DNA from: Acidobacteria bacterium 5-1 | Lineage (GTDB): Bacteria > Acidobacteriota > Blastocatellia > Pyrinomonadales > Pyrinomonadaceae | Direction of reading: 5' to 3' | NCBI GenBank assembly: GCA_002050455.1 | Contig: MWZA01000148.1 | Span: forward strand, 1 to 34,238 | DNA: 34,238 nt | Part shown: positions 22,323-29,213 of the stretch, piece after piece | Layout: the number at the start of each line of letters is the position of its first letter | Numbering within the stretch: position 1 is the first letter of the stretch | The notes under the pieces: model-generated | The model's input: only the letters and a program-made list of their open reading frames with translations | Databases searched by the model: none | Told to the model about the DNA's origin: nothing | Program-made: the position numbers and the translations under genes

Positions 22323-23906
22323 ATGGAATTTAGTGCAACAACATTAAATTTAGCTTCGATAGTTGAACAACACGCCAAACTTTCGCCTGAAAAAGAGGCA
22401 ATCATCTGGAATGATGTGCGTTTGAGTTATGGCGAATTAAACAGTTTGTCAAACCGCGTGGCAAATGCTCTGACGGAAATGGACATCGGACATGGCGATA
22501 AAGTTGCTTTGTCTTGCCCGAATCTGCCGTTTTTTCCGTTTATCTACTACGGAATTTTGAAAGCAGGCGCGGCGGTTGTGCCGCTCAATGTTCTTTTTAA
22601 AAAGCGCGAAGTTGCCTATCATTTAGAAGATTCGGATGCGAAAGCCGTTTTCGTCTTTGAGGGAACAGATGAACTTCCGATGGCGCAATGGGTCAAAGAA
22701 GGTTTCGATACGGTTGAAACGTGCGAACATTTAATCGTCATAACCAAAGATCTAAACGCACCGAGTCCGTTTGCCGAACATCAAACCTTGACGCAAATCA
22801 CAGATGGTAAATCCGATGAATTTGAAACCTTTCCGACCAAACCCGAAGACACTTGCGCGATTCTTTACACAAGCGGCACGACCGGACAACCGAAGGGCGC
22901 GGAACTCACGCATTTTAACATTTTTCTTAATGCGGTAACGACTTACAATTCGCATCTGCCGATGTTGGATTTTACCGACGGCGAGCAAAAAACCGTATTA
23001 ATTACACTGCCGCTTTTTCATACGACCGGACAAACCGTGCAGATGAACGCGCAGATTTATGGCGGAAATCGGATAGTTCTGCTTCCGCGTTTTGAGGAAA
23101 AGGCGACGCTCGAAGCAATGGCGAAGGAAAAGGTGAATTTTTGGGTTGGCGTGCCGACGATGTATTGGGCATTGCTGAGATACGTTGAAGAAACGGGTTT
23201 TGACACGACGACGATTACTGAAAATATGAAAGTGGCGACTTCGGGCGGCGCACCGATGCCGGTCGAGGTAATGAAAAATTTTGAAAAAGTCTTTCATGTC
23301 CGCGTTTTGGAAGGTTACGGGCTTTCGGAAACTTCGCCGCTTGCCGCGTTTAACCATTTTGAAAAGCCTTCAAAGCCCGGAAAAGTCGGACAAGCGATTT
23401 TCGGCGTGGAAATCAAATGTGTTAATGAAAACGACACGGAAGTCAAACGCGGCACGCGCGGCGAAGTCGTTATTCGCGGTCATAATGTAATGAAATGCTA
23501 TTATAAACGTCCCGCAGCAACTTTGGAGGCGTTTCGCAACGGCTGGTTTCACACGGGCGACATCGGCATAATGGACGAAGACGGTTATTTGCAGATTGTT
23601 GACCGGACAAAAGATATGATTCTGCGCGGTGGCTACAATATTTATCCGCGCGAACTTGAAGAAGTAATTATGACGCACGAAGCCGTTTCACTGTGCGCGG
23701 TTATCGGCGTTCCCGATGAGCGTTTGGGCGAAGAAGTCAAAGCATTTATTGTGTTGAAAAACGGTTTTGTTTTGAGCGAAGAAGATTTTATTGAGTGGTG
23801 CAAAACTCAATTTGCCGCCAACAAATATCCGCGCTATGTCGAATTTCGCAACGAATTGCCGATTGGCGGAACAGGAAAGATTTTGAAACGCGAATTAAGA
23901 AAATGA
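22323..23906 (+). CDS. Long-chain fatty acid--CoA ligase (AMP-binding family)
   Basis: This 527-residue adenylate-forming enzyme activates a carboxylic acid to its acyl-CoA via an acyl-AMP. The phosphate-binding loop 'ILYTSGTTGQPKGAELTH', 'EGYGLSETSPLAAFNH', 'GWFHTGDIGIMDEDGYL', the hinge 'DRTKDMILRGGYNIYPRELE' and the catalytic Lys near the C-terminus in 'PIGGTGKILKREL' are all present. Length is typical of medium/long-chain acyl-CoA synthetases (FadD, AlkK type). It follows the SDR gene and precedes a MoaD-like gene by 17 bases. No Shine-Dalgarno is seen. The substrate chain length is not determined. Confidence 0.92.
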   Translation: MEFSATTLNLASIVEQHAKLSPEKEAIIWNDVRLSYGELNSLSNRVANALTEMDIGHGDKVALSCPNLPFFPFIYYGILKAGAAVVPLNVLFKKREVAYHLEDSDAKAVFVFEGTDELPMAQWVKEGFDTVETCEHLIVITKDLNAPSPFAEHQTLTQITDGKSDEFETFPTKPEDTCAILYTSGTTGQPKGAELTHFNIFLNAVTTYNSHLPMLDFTDGEQKTVLITLPLFHTTGQTVQMNAQIYGGNRIVLLPRFEEKATLEAMAKEKVNFWVGVPTMYWALLRYVEETGFDTTTITENMKVATSGGAPMPVEVMKNFEKVFHVRVLEGYGLSETSPLAAFNHFEKPSKPGKVGQAIFGVEIKCVNENDTEVKRGTRGEVVIRGHNVMKCYYKRPAATLEAFRNGWFHTGDIGIMDEDGYLQIVDRTKDMILRGGYNIYPRELEEVIMTHEAVSLCAVIGVPDERLGEEVKAFIVLKNGFVLSEEDFIEWCKTQFAANKYPRYVEFRNELPIGGTGKILKRELRK

Positions 23907-23923
23907 TAAGTGGTGAATGATAA

Positions 23924-24175
23924 ATGATAAATGTTTCTGTTTTATTTTTCGGTGCGACGGCGGAAGCGGTCGGGACAAAAGAAATTGAGCTAAACTTAAA
24001 CGATGAAACAAAATCAGACGAAGTTTTTGCGAAAGTGTTAGACAATTTTCCGCAACTTCGCCAAAATTTTAATAAATCTCTGCTGTTTGCCGTCAATCAA
24101 GAATATGCCGACGGCGGCGAAATAATCAAAAACGGCGACGAACTGGCGATTTTTACAGCCGTTTCAGGCGGTTGA
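23924..24175 (+). CDS. moaD: MoaD/ThiS-family sulfur carrier protein
   Basis: The 83-residue protein has the ubiquitin-like MoaD pattern ('VLFFGATAEAVGTKEIEL' at the start, 'IKNGDELAIFTAVSGG' at the end). It finishes in the essential Gly-Gly that is adenylated and thiocarboxylated. MoaD is the small subunit of molybdopterin synthase and donates sulfur to precursor Z with MoaE. MoaE and other cofactor genes are not in the window, so it could instead serve another sulfur-transfer pathway. It starts 17 bases after the acyl-CoA ligase and is probably co-transcribed with it. The ATG is followed by a small 'gataaatgataaatg' repeat that makes the start slightly ambiguous. Confidence 0.82.
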   Translation: MINVSVLFFGATAEAVGTKEIELNLNDETKSDEVFAKVLDNFPQLRQNFNKSLLFAVNQEYADGGEIIKNGDELAIFTAVSGG

Positions 24176-24251
24176 AATCGCTCTCGATTTTTCAACTGTT
24201 GCCCGTTTTAATCAGATTGGCTATCGAGCATCAAACGGCACATTTAAAATT

Positions 24252-24674
24252 ATGAATGAAGAAAAAATTGAAGAATTTGACTCGAAAAACGTTTCAACCG
24301 GGCTGCGCTCTATTCGTGATATTGTCAAGGATTTATCAAAACCGGTCGCCAAGCGTCATCTGCGTTCACGCAAGCAAGGCGGCAAGGAAATTAAATACAT
24401 CGCTTGGCACGATGCGATTAAATATCTCGACCATTATGCGGCGGGTTGGAATTATGAGATTCGCTCAATTGATTCTATCGGCGGAAAATTGATTTTAGTT
24501 GTTCGGCTTTCGATTCCGTGTCTTGAAGGCGTTATCTATCGTGAAGCGACCGGACAGGAAGATGAAGATTTAGATGCTTACGGAAATTCATCGAGCAATT
24601 CCGAAAGTATGGCTCTGCGCCGGGCAGCGGCAAAATTCGGTTTGGGTTTGCATCTTTACGACCAAAACAAATAA
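24252..24674 (+). CDS. Rad52-like single-strand annealing protein
   Basis: This 140-residue protein matches the Rad52/Rad22 superfamily found sporadically in bacteria and phages (DdrA/Sak-like). The signature is 'YIAWHDAIKYLDHYAAGWNY' followed by a short beta region and 'REATGQEDEDLDAYG', then 'SSNSESMALRRAAAKFGLGL', the conserved helix. These proteins bind single-stranded DNA, protect ends and anneal strands without ATP. No phage genes surround it, so it is more likely a host repair protein than a prophage remnant. It sits 76 bases after moaD and converges on dcd. The assignment is by motif pattern. Confidence 0.82.
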   Translation: MNEEKIEEFDSKNVSTGLRSIRDIVKDLSKPVAKRHLRSRKQGGKEIKYIAWHDAIKYLDHYAAGWNYEIRSIDSIGGKLILVVRLSIPCLEGVIYREATGQEDEDLDAYGNSSSNSESMALRRAAAKFGLGLHLYDQNK

Positions 24675-24711
24675 TAGTAATTTTAACGTTATTGAAGTTT
24701 ATTGATGACAA

Positions 24712-24734
24712 ATTTCTGTTTATCCGCGTTAATA
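24712..24734. repeat. Short repeat remnant before convergent dcd
   Basis: 'ttctgtttatccgcgttaat' lies in the 114-bp spacer between the Rad52-like gene and dcd and is a variant of the dispersed intergenic repeat type noted elsewhere. No clear terminator is visible in this convergent spacer. Confidence 0.35.
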
Positions 24735-24788
24735 TGAAAGTTTCAGACAACGGAAACAGCAGATAGATTCAACTTTTGATTAACAAAA

Positions 24789-25379
24789 CTACACCTTCGA
24801 GAAAGTCAAGCCGGTTTGTCCTTGATATTTGCCGCCGCGGTCTTGGTAGGAAACACTGCAAACTTCGTCGGATTCAAAGAACAGAATCTGACCGATACCT
24901 TCGTTGACATAAACGCGAAGCGGCAGGTTTGCCAGATTTCCGATTTCAACGACGAGTCTGCCCGTCCAACCGGCTTCGAGCGGCGTTGTATTGACAAGCA
25001 AACCGGCGCGTGCATACGTTGATTTTCCGAGTGCGATTCCGGTTATGTTGCGCGGCATTTTGAATGTTTCAACCGTTACGCCCAGACCATAATGATGCGG
25101 CGGAAGCAGATAATATTGTGCGCCGTCTTCGGCAGTTCTTAAAGGCGGTTCGATTAAGGAATCTTCATCAAATTTCTTCGGGTCAATCTCAAAACCGCGA
25201 ATTGGCGAAAAAACGCGAAAACCGTCATCCGCCAGACGCATATCATAACCGTAACTCGAAGCCCCGGCGGAAATTATCCTGTTGCCGTTCACTTCCCGCA
25301 AAAGTTCCGGCAGAAAAGGCGTAATCAATTGTTGTTCCTCAGCCATCCGGCGAATCCATAAGTCTGATTTTATACTCAT
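24789..25379 (-). CDS. dcd: dCTP deaminase
   Basis: The 196-residue enzyme deaminates dCTP to dUTP, the first step to dTMP, and belongs to the trimeric dUTPase-like fold. 'SSYGYDMRLADDGFRVF' lies in the N-terminal half. The family signature 'LGKSTYARAGLLVNTTPLEA' is followed by the catalytic-Glu segment 'GWTGRLVVEIGNLANLPL' and 'EGIGQILFF'. Length fits the mono-functional dCTP deaminase. Presence of the GxxTxxR-like 'RGGKYQGQTGLTFSKV' tail agrees with nucleotide closure by the C-terminus. The gene is leftward, downstream of the DUF4097 gene with a hairpin between them, so it probably has its own promoter. Confidence 0.93.
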   Translation of the reverse strand: MSIKSDLWIRRMAEEQQLITPFLPELLREVNGNRIISAGASSYGYDMRLADDGFRVFSPIRGFEIDPKKFDEDSLIEPPLRTAEDGAQYYLLPPHHYGLGVTVETFKMPRNITGIALGKSTYARAGLLVNTTPLEAGWTGRLVVEIGNLANLPLRVYVNEGIGQILFFESDEVCSVSYQDRGGKYQGQTGLTFSKV

Positions 25380-25406
25380 AAAAATTTTGCTTTAAAAATA
25401 AAAAAT

Positions 25407-25431
25407 GGAAAGCGATAACTTATCACTTTCC
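25407..25431 (-). terminator. Rho-independent terminator of the DUF4097 gene
   Basis: GGAAAGCGATAA (25407-25418) and TTATCACTTTCC (25420-25431) pair at 11 of 12 positions around one base. On the minus strand the stem is followed by 'attttttattttt', a strong U-run. It separates the DUF4097 gene from dcd. Confidence 0.65.
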
Positions 25432-25471
25432 AACCTTAAAATTCAAAATCCGAAACGCAAAATCGCAATTT

Positions 25472-26323
25472 TTAATTTTCGATTTCCGCAAATTTCAATG
25501 TTCCGTCGCCGACGATAAAAGAAAGCTGCGTACCGCCGCCGCCTGCTTTTGCGGTTATTGATTTGTCGGTAAATTTCCTGTTGTCGCGCGGTTTTAAAAG
25601 GTCGTAGAAATTCTCGATTTGTCCGGTTCGCAAAACTTGTCCGTCAATAAACGCACTAAGATTTGGCGAAAGTTGAACATTCATCGTTCCGCTTGCAAGT
25701 TGAATATCGGTCTTGCTCCCGCGCCGGTTGCTCTTTGGGATGACAATATCAATGTTTCCCTTACCGAAAGTTGCAAGAACCGTTCCGCCGATTAAATTCA
25801 GTTTGGCGTTTGATTCCAAAACCTTTATCCGCATCGCGCCTTCGACATTCGACAAATTCAAATCGCCGTTTCCGCCATCAATTTCCAAATTGCAAAAGAT
25901 CGGAACTTTAATGTGATAATCAATTTTCAGCGGCATTTTCAATAGATTTTTTGGAAATTTTTTCGCCGCGCTTTTAAGATATTGTTTGTTGTAAGTGCCG
26001 ACGCTCGAAATGCGGAGATGAGCGAAACTTTTCTCTAAAATATATGTGCTGACGTTTGCAAGTTCGGCTAAATCGCTTTCATTTTCGGCTTGAACTTCGA
26101 TTTCCGCCGAAATTTCAACCTCGTTTTTCTGCCAGCCTTCAACCGTGATTGAACCGTTCGGCGCACCGACAATCGAAACTGTCCCGCCGACGCCAAAGTC
26201 AATAGTTTCGGTCTTATACGTTGTCCGCTTGAGGGTTTGTTTGGTCTGCGCCAAGCAAACAGCAGTCAGACTGACAAAAACCAACGTGAAAATTAACGAA
26301 TTAAATAATTTTTGACTTTTCAT
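25472..26323 (-). CDS. Exported DUF4097-family protein
   Basis: The ATG at 26323 is preferred because it begins a signal peptide ('KLFNSLIFTLVFVSLTAVCL', cleavage after 'LAQ'); the open frame continues to 26557 but without a secretion signal at its start. The 283-residue product has the repetitive short-strand pattern of DUF4097/putative adhesin beta-helix proteins, for example 'GSITVEGWQKNEVEISAEIE', 'LEIDGGNGDLNLSNVEGAM', 'VLATFGKGNIDIVIP' and 'QLASGTMNVQLSP'. Such proteins are cell-surface or periplasmic, with no known enzymatic function. It is divergent from the DNA glycosylase gene across about 190 bases with no further gene. Confidence 0.8.
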   Translation of the reverse strand: MKSQKLFNSLIFTLVFVSLTAVCLAQTKQTLKRTTYKTETIDFGVGGTVSIVGAPNGSITVEGWQKNEVEISAEIEVQAENESDLAELANVSTYILEKSFAHLRISSVGTYNKQYLKSAAKKFPKNLLKMPLKIDYHIKVPIFCNLEIDGGNGDLNLSNVEGAMRIKVLESNAKLNLIGGTVLATFGKGNIDIVIPKSNRRGSKTDIQLASGTMNVQLSPNLSAFIDGQVLRTGQIENFYDLLKPRDNRKFTDKSITAKAGGGGTQLSFIVGDGTLKFAEIEN

Positions 26324-26509
26324 TGTTTGAAAAAATCGGGAGAATAACGGGACAAAATCTAGAGTCAAGTAAGTTATTCTGATGCAATCTATCAGAACAG
26401 CTTTGCCTGATTGCTTAATCGTAGTCGTTATACTTAAATTGGTCAATGTTTTTATTTCAATTGCGGAAATTGTATTTTTGAATAATGAGAACTTTTTCAG
26501 CAGAGAAAA

Positions 26510-27151
26510 ATGATGATTGAAATTCTCAATGAACAAAAACTTGTTGCTGCGTGTCAAGACTTAGCCGGACGTGATAAGGATTTAGCTTTTATTTTTCGCA
26601 CCTTTGGAACGCCGCCGTTGTGGGCGCGTGAGCAAGGTTTTCCGACGCTCGTTCACATTATTCTCGAACAGCAGGTTTCAGTTGCTTCTGCAAAATCAGC
26701 GTTTGATAAATTAAAAGAAAAACTCGAAGAAATTACGCCTGAAGGCATTTTGTCTTTGTCGGACGCGGAAATAAAACAAGCATATTTCAGTCGGCAAAAG
26801 ACTTTATATGTTCGCGGTTTGGCGGAAGCGATTTTGAGCGGCAAATTAGATTTAAAATCTTTTGATAATTTGCCTGATGGAGAAATTAAACAGGTACTCA
26901 AAAAAATAAAAGGCATCGGCGATTGGACGGCGGATATTTATCTTTTGATGGCTTGTCTGCGTCCTGACGTGATGCCGAAAGGCGATTTGGCTTTGCACGT
27001 CGCGTGGCAAAAACTTAAGAATTCTGAACAACGACCAAACTCAGAAAAATTTTTGCAAATCGCGGAGAAATGGAAACCTCTGCGCTCGGTGGCGGCGCGG
27101 CTTTTGTGGCATTTTTATTTGAATGCGAAAAATTCCAGATTCCAGATTTGA
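26510..27151 (+). CDS. DNA-3-methyladenine glycosylase (AlkA-type, HhH-GPD)
   Basis: This 213-residue protein removes alkylated bases to start base excision repair. The HhH-GPD fold is shown by 'IILEQQVSVASAKSAFDKL' near residue 50, the helix-hairpin-helix 'LKKIKGIGDWTADIYLL' and the catalytic Asp in 'MPKGDLALHVAW'. It lacks the N-terminal domain of E. coli AlkA (282 residues), as in many compact AlkA/MagIII relatives. There is no iron-sulfur cluster motif. The start could also be the next codon, another ATG. It is followed by a CysQ-like gene after a 93-bp spacer of 'gaaatttgag'-type repeats. Confidence 0.88.
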   Translation: MMIEILNEQKLVAACQDLAGRDKDLAFIFRTFGTPPLWAREQGFPTLVHIILEQQVSVASAKSAFDKLKEKLEEITPEGILSLSDAEIKQAYFSRQKTLYVRGLAEAILSGKLDLKSFDNLPDGEIKQVLKKIKGIGDWTADIYLLMACLRPDVMPKGDLALHVAWQKLKNSEQRPNSEKFLQIAEKWKPLRSVAARLLWHFYLNAKNSRFQI

Positions 27152-27244
27152 AACTTGAGATTTGATGTTGCTAACTTGGTTTCGAAAATTCGTCATTTGA
27201 AATTTGGAGTTTTCAAATGCACTATGGAATTTGGAATTTTAACA

Positions 27245-28105
27245 ATGTTAGAAAAAGAACTCAAAACCGCGATTGATTTGGCGCGAAAAGCAGGTAAAAT
27301 CATTTTAGAATTTTATACAAACGGCTTTGAAATCGAAGAAAAAATCTTCGCCGATAATTTTTCCGAACCCGTTACGATTGCTGACCGAACGGCAAGTAAA
27401 ATTATCGTCGAAGGTTTAGCCGACGTTTTTCCTGACGACGGAATTTTATCGGAAGAAGAATTTGACGATAAAAATAGGTTAGCCAGACAACGAGTTTGGA
27501 TAATTGACCCGCTCGACGGCACAAAAGGTTTTATTGAAAAGAACGGCGATTTTGCCGTGCAAATTGGTTTAGCCGAATATGGTTCAAGCATTTTGGGCGT
27601 TGTTTTCCTGCCGCTTGAAAATGTTTTATATTTTGCAAGTTACGAAAACGGCGCATTTTTAGTTGAAAATGACGAACCGCCGAAGCGTCTTTATGTTTCC
27701 GACAATTCTAACTTTACTAGCATGAATTTGGCTTCGAGCCGCAATCATCGAAGTCCGCGAATGTCGCGGGTTGTGGAAGAATTTGGCTTGAAAAGGGAAA
27801 TCCGGCGCGGTTCAGTTGGTTTGAAAGTCGGTTTGATTACGCGAAAAATCTGCGACCTTTATATTCATCTATCATCGCGCACAAAGCAATGGGACACTTG
27901 CGCTCCCGAAATTATTCTGCGCGAGGCGGGCGGCGAAATGACCGACCTTTTCGGCAGGAAAATTGTTTATAATACGCCCGACGTTCATAATTATAACGGC
28001 GTTCTGGCAAGCAACGGCGTTTCGCACGATTCGGCGGTAGCAAATCTGAAACCTTTATTAAGTGAATTTGGCAGACTGCGTGTAAAATCTATCGGGAAAA
28101 TTTAA
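27245..28105 (+). CDS. 3'(2'),5'-bisphosphate nucleotidase/inositol monophosphatase family (CysQ-like)
   Basis: Start 27245 is chosen over the open frame to 27155, since the upstream part translates an A/T-rich repeat-like spacer. The 286-residue protein has the metal-dependent IMPase motifs: 'ILSEEEFDD' (metal Glu), 'WIIDPLDGTKGFIEKNGDF' (the DPxDGT-KGF form typical of CysQ/BPNT rather than inositol phosphatases) and 'QWDTCAPEIILREAGGEM'. CysQ enzymes hydrolyse 3'-phosphoadenosine 5'-phosphate to AMP, recycling the by-product of sulfate assimilation. A broader IMPase role is possible. It lies 27 bases before ppa on the same strand; both release inorganic phosphate from metabolic by-products. 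Confidence 0.85.
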   Translation: MLEKELKTAIDLARKAGKIILEFYTNGFEIEEKIFADNFSEPVTIADRTASKIIVEGLADVFPDDGILSEEEFDDKNRLARQRVWIIDPLDGTKGFIEKNGDFAVQIGLAEYGSSILGVVFLPLENVLYFASYENGAFLVENDEPPKRLYVSDNSNFTSMNLASSRNHRSPRMSRVVEEFGLKREIRRGSVGLKVGLITRKICDLYIHLSSRTKQWDTCAPEIILREAGGEMTDLFGRKIVYNTPDVHNYNGVLASNGVSHDSAVANLKPLLSEFGRLRVKSIGKI

Positions 28106-28132
28106 TTTAACAACTATGAGGAAAGGTCATTT

Positions 28133-28681
28133 ATGAATAAGAATTTGGATAATTTAGCTCCGTTCGCTGAAGAATCGGAAGAACTGAACGTTATTATTGA
28201 TACGCCGAAAGACAGCCGCAACAAGTATAAATATGACGAAAAATTAGGACTTTTCAAATTAAGCGGAGTTTTAGCGGTTGGACATTCCTTTCCATACGAC
28301 TTCGGATTTATCCCGCAAACTTTGGGCGGCGACGGCGACGCGCTCGACGTTTTAGTTTTAATGGAAGAACCGGCATTTGTCGGCTGTCTTGTTCCCTCGC
28401 GGCTTATCGGAGTTATCGAAGCCGAACAAACCGAACGCGACGGTAAAACTGAGCGCAATGATAGATTGATTGCCGTTTCCTCAAACTCAAAAACTCACGA
28501 AAATATAAAAACAATCAATGACTTAAACAAAACTTTAGTTGAGCAAATCGAACATTTTTTTATTTCCTACAACGAAGCGAAAGGCAAGAACCTTAAACCG
28601 CTCGGACACTTCGGCGCACGAAAGGCGAAGAGTTTAGTTGAAGATGGCATTAAAATTTTCCAAAAAACGCAAAAGAAATGA
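28133..28681 (+). CDS. ppa: Soluble inorganic pyrophosphatase
   Basis: The 182-residue family I pyrophosphatase hydrolyses PPi to two phosphates, pulling biosynthesis forward. Visible motifs are 'NKYKYDEKLGLFKL' (substrate-binding Lys and Tyr), 'FPYDFGFIPQTLGGDGDALD' (the metal-binding DxDxxD box) and the C-terminal 'ARKAKSLVEDGIKIFQ'. A ribosome binding site 'aggaaagg' precedes the ATG. Length matches bacterial Ppa (175-180). The insertion around 'SNSKTHENIKTINDLNKT' replaces the usual tight loop. The stop overlaps the start of the next gene (ATGA), so the LigD-phosphoesterase-like protein is translationally coupled to it. Confidence 0.9.
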   Translation: MNKNLDNLAPFAEESEELNVIIDTPKDSRNKYKYDEKLGLFKLSGVLAVGHSFPYDFGFIPQTLGGDGDALDVLVLMEEPAFVGCLVPSRLIGVIEAEQTERDGKTERNDRLIAVSSNSKTHENIKTINDLNKTLVEQIEHFFISYNEAKGKNLKPLGHFGARKAKSLVEDGIKIFQKTQKK

Positions 28682-29142
28682 AGGAAACGGAAATCAAACG
28701 GCGATTTGTCATTCACGAACATCACGCATCGCACCTGCATTTCGATTTGCGACTTGAAATGGGCGGCGTGTTGAAATCGTGGGCAGTGCCAAAAGGACTT
28801 TCGCTCAATCCGGATGATAAGCGTTTGGCAATCGCCGTTCCCGACCATTCGCTCGGTTACATTGATTTTGAAGGGCGCATCGCCGAAGGAAAATACGGCG
28901 CGGGGCGCGTCGTTATTTGGGATAACGGTGAATATCTGACCAATGGCGAACCGTTGGAGCAGCTCGAAAAAGGCAGATTGAATTTTACTTTCTACGGCAA
29001 AAAGCTGCGCGGCAAATTCGTGCTTTTGCAAATGAAAGACCGAAAAGGTCAATGGCTCATCATCAAAGAAAAAGACGAGCTTGCCGATGCAGATTGGAAG
29101 TTGGAAACCGTCTTGAAACCGAAATCTGTCCATAAATCTTAA
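28678..29142 (+). CDS. Stand-alone LigD-type 3'-phosphoesterase
   Basis: The 154-residue protein equals the phosphoesterase (PE) domain of the NHEJ ligase LigD, here encoded alone. The conserved 'FVIHEHHASHLHFDLRLEMG' carries His, His, Asp and Arg of the active site, and 'VPDHSLGYIDFEGRIAEGKY' supplies the later catalytic His. The domain trims 3'-phosphate and 3'-ribonucleoside ends before ligation. No ligase, polymerase or Ku is in this window. The ATG overlaps the ppa stop codon. Stand-alone PE proteins exist in archaea and bacteria; their physiological partner is usually unknown. Confidence 0.88.
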   Translation: MKETEIKRRFVIHEHHASHLHFDLRLEMGGVLKSWAVPKGLSLNPDDKRLAIAVPDHSLGYIDFEGRIAEGKYGAGRVVIWDNGEYLTNGEPLEQLEKGRLNFTFYGKKLRGKFVLLQMKDRKGQWLIIKEKDELADADWKLETVLKPKSVHKS

Positions 29143-29150
29143 ATTTCTGA

Positions 29151-29190
29151 TTTTCACTGTGTTCTGCGGCAGTGCCTCTGTGGTAAAAAA
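29151..29190. repeat. Dispersed intergenic repeat remnant
   Basis: The stretch 'gttctgcggcagtgcctctg' followed by 'tggtaaaaaa' resembles the widely dispersed 'ctctgcggtgcctctgtggta' intergenic repeats. It fills most of the spacer before the SbcD-like gene. Confidence 0.4.
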
Positions 29191-29201
29191 ACTCTTTCTG
29201 C

Positions 29202-29207
29202 TATAAT
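29202..29207 (+). promoter_or_regulatory. TATAAT -10 element close to the SbcD-like start
   Basis: A perfect TATAAT ends six bases before the ATG at 29214. Transcription would then begin at or next to the start codon, giving a leaderless mRNA. No Shine-Dalgarno is present and the -35 is not evident. Confidence 0.4.
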
Positions 29208-29213
29208 AAAACT

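Noticed and set aside
26324-26557. N-terminal extension of the DUF4097 protein by 78 residues
   Set aside because: It would place the signal peptide internally and overlap the divergent glycosylase start; the ATG at 26323 fits a secreted protein.
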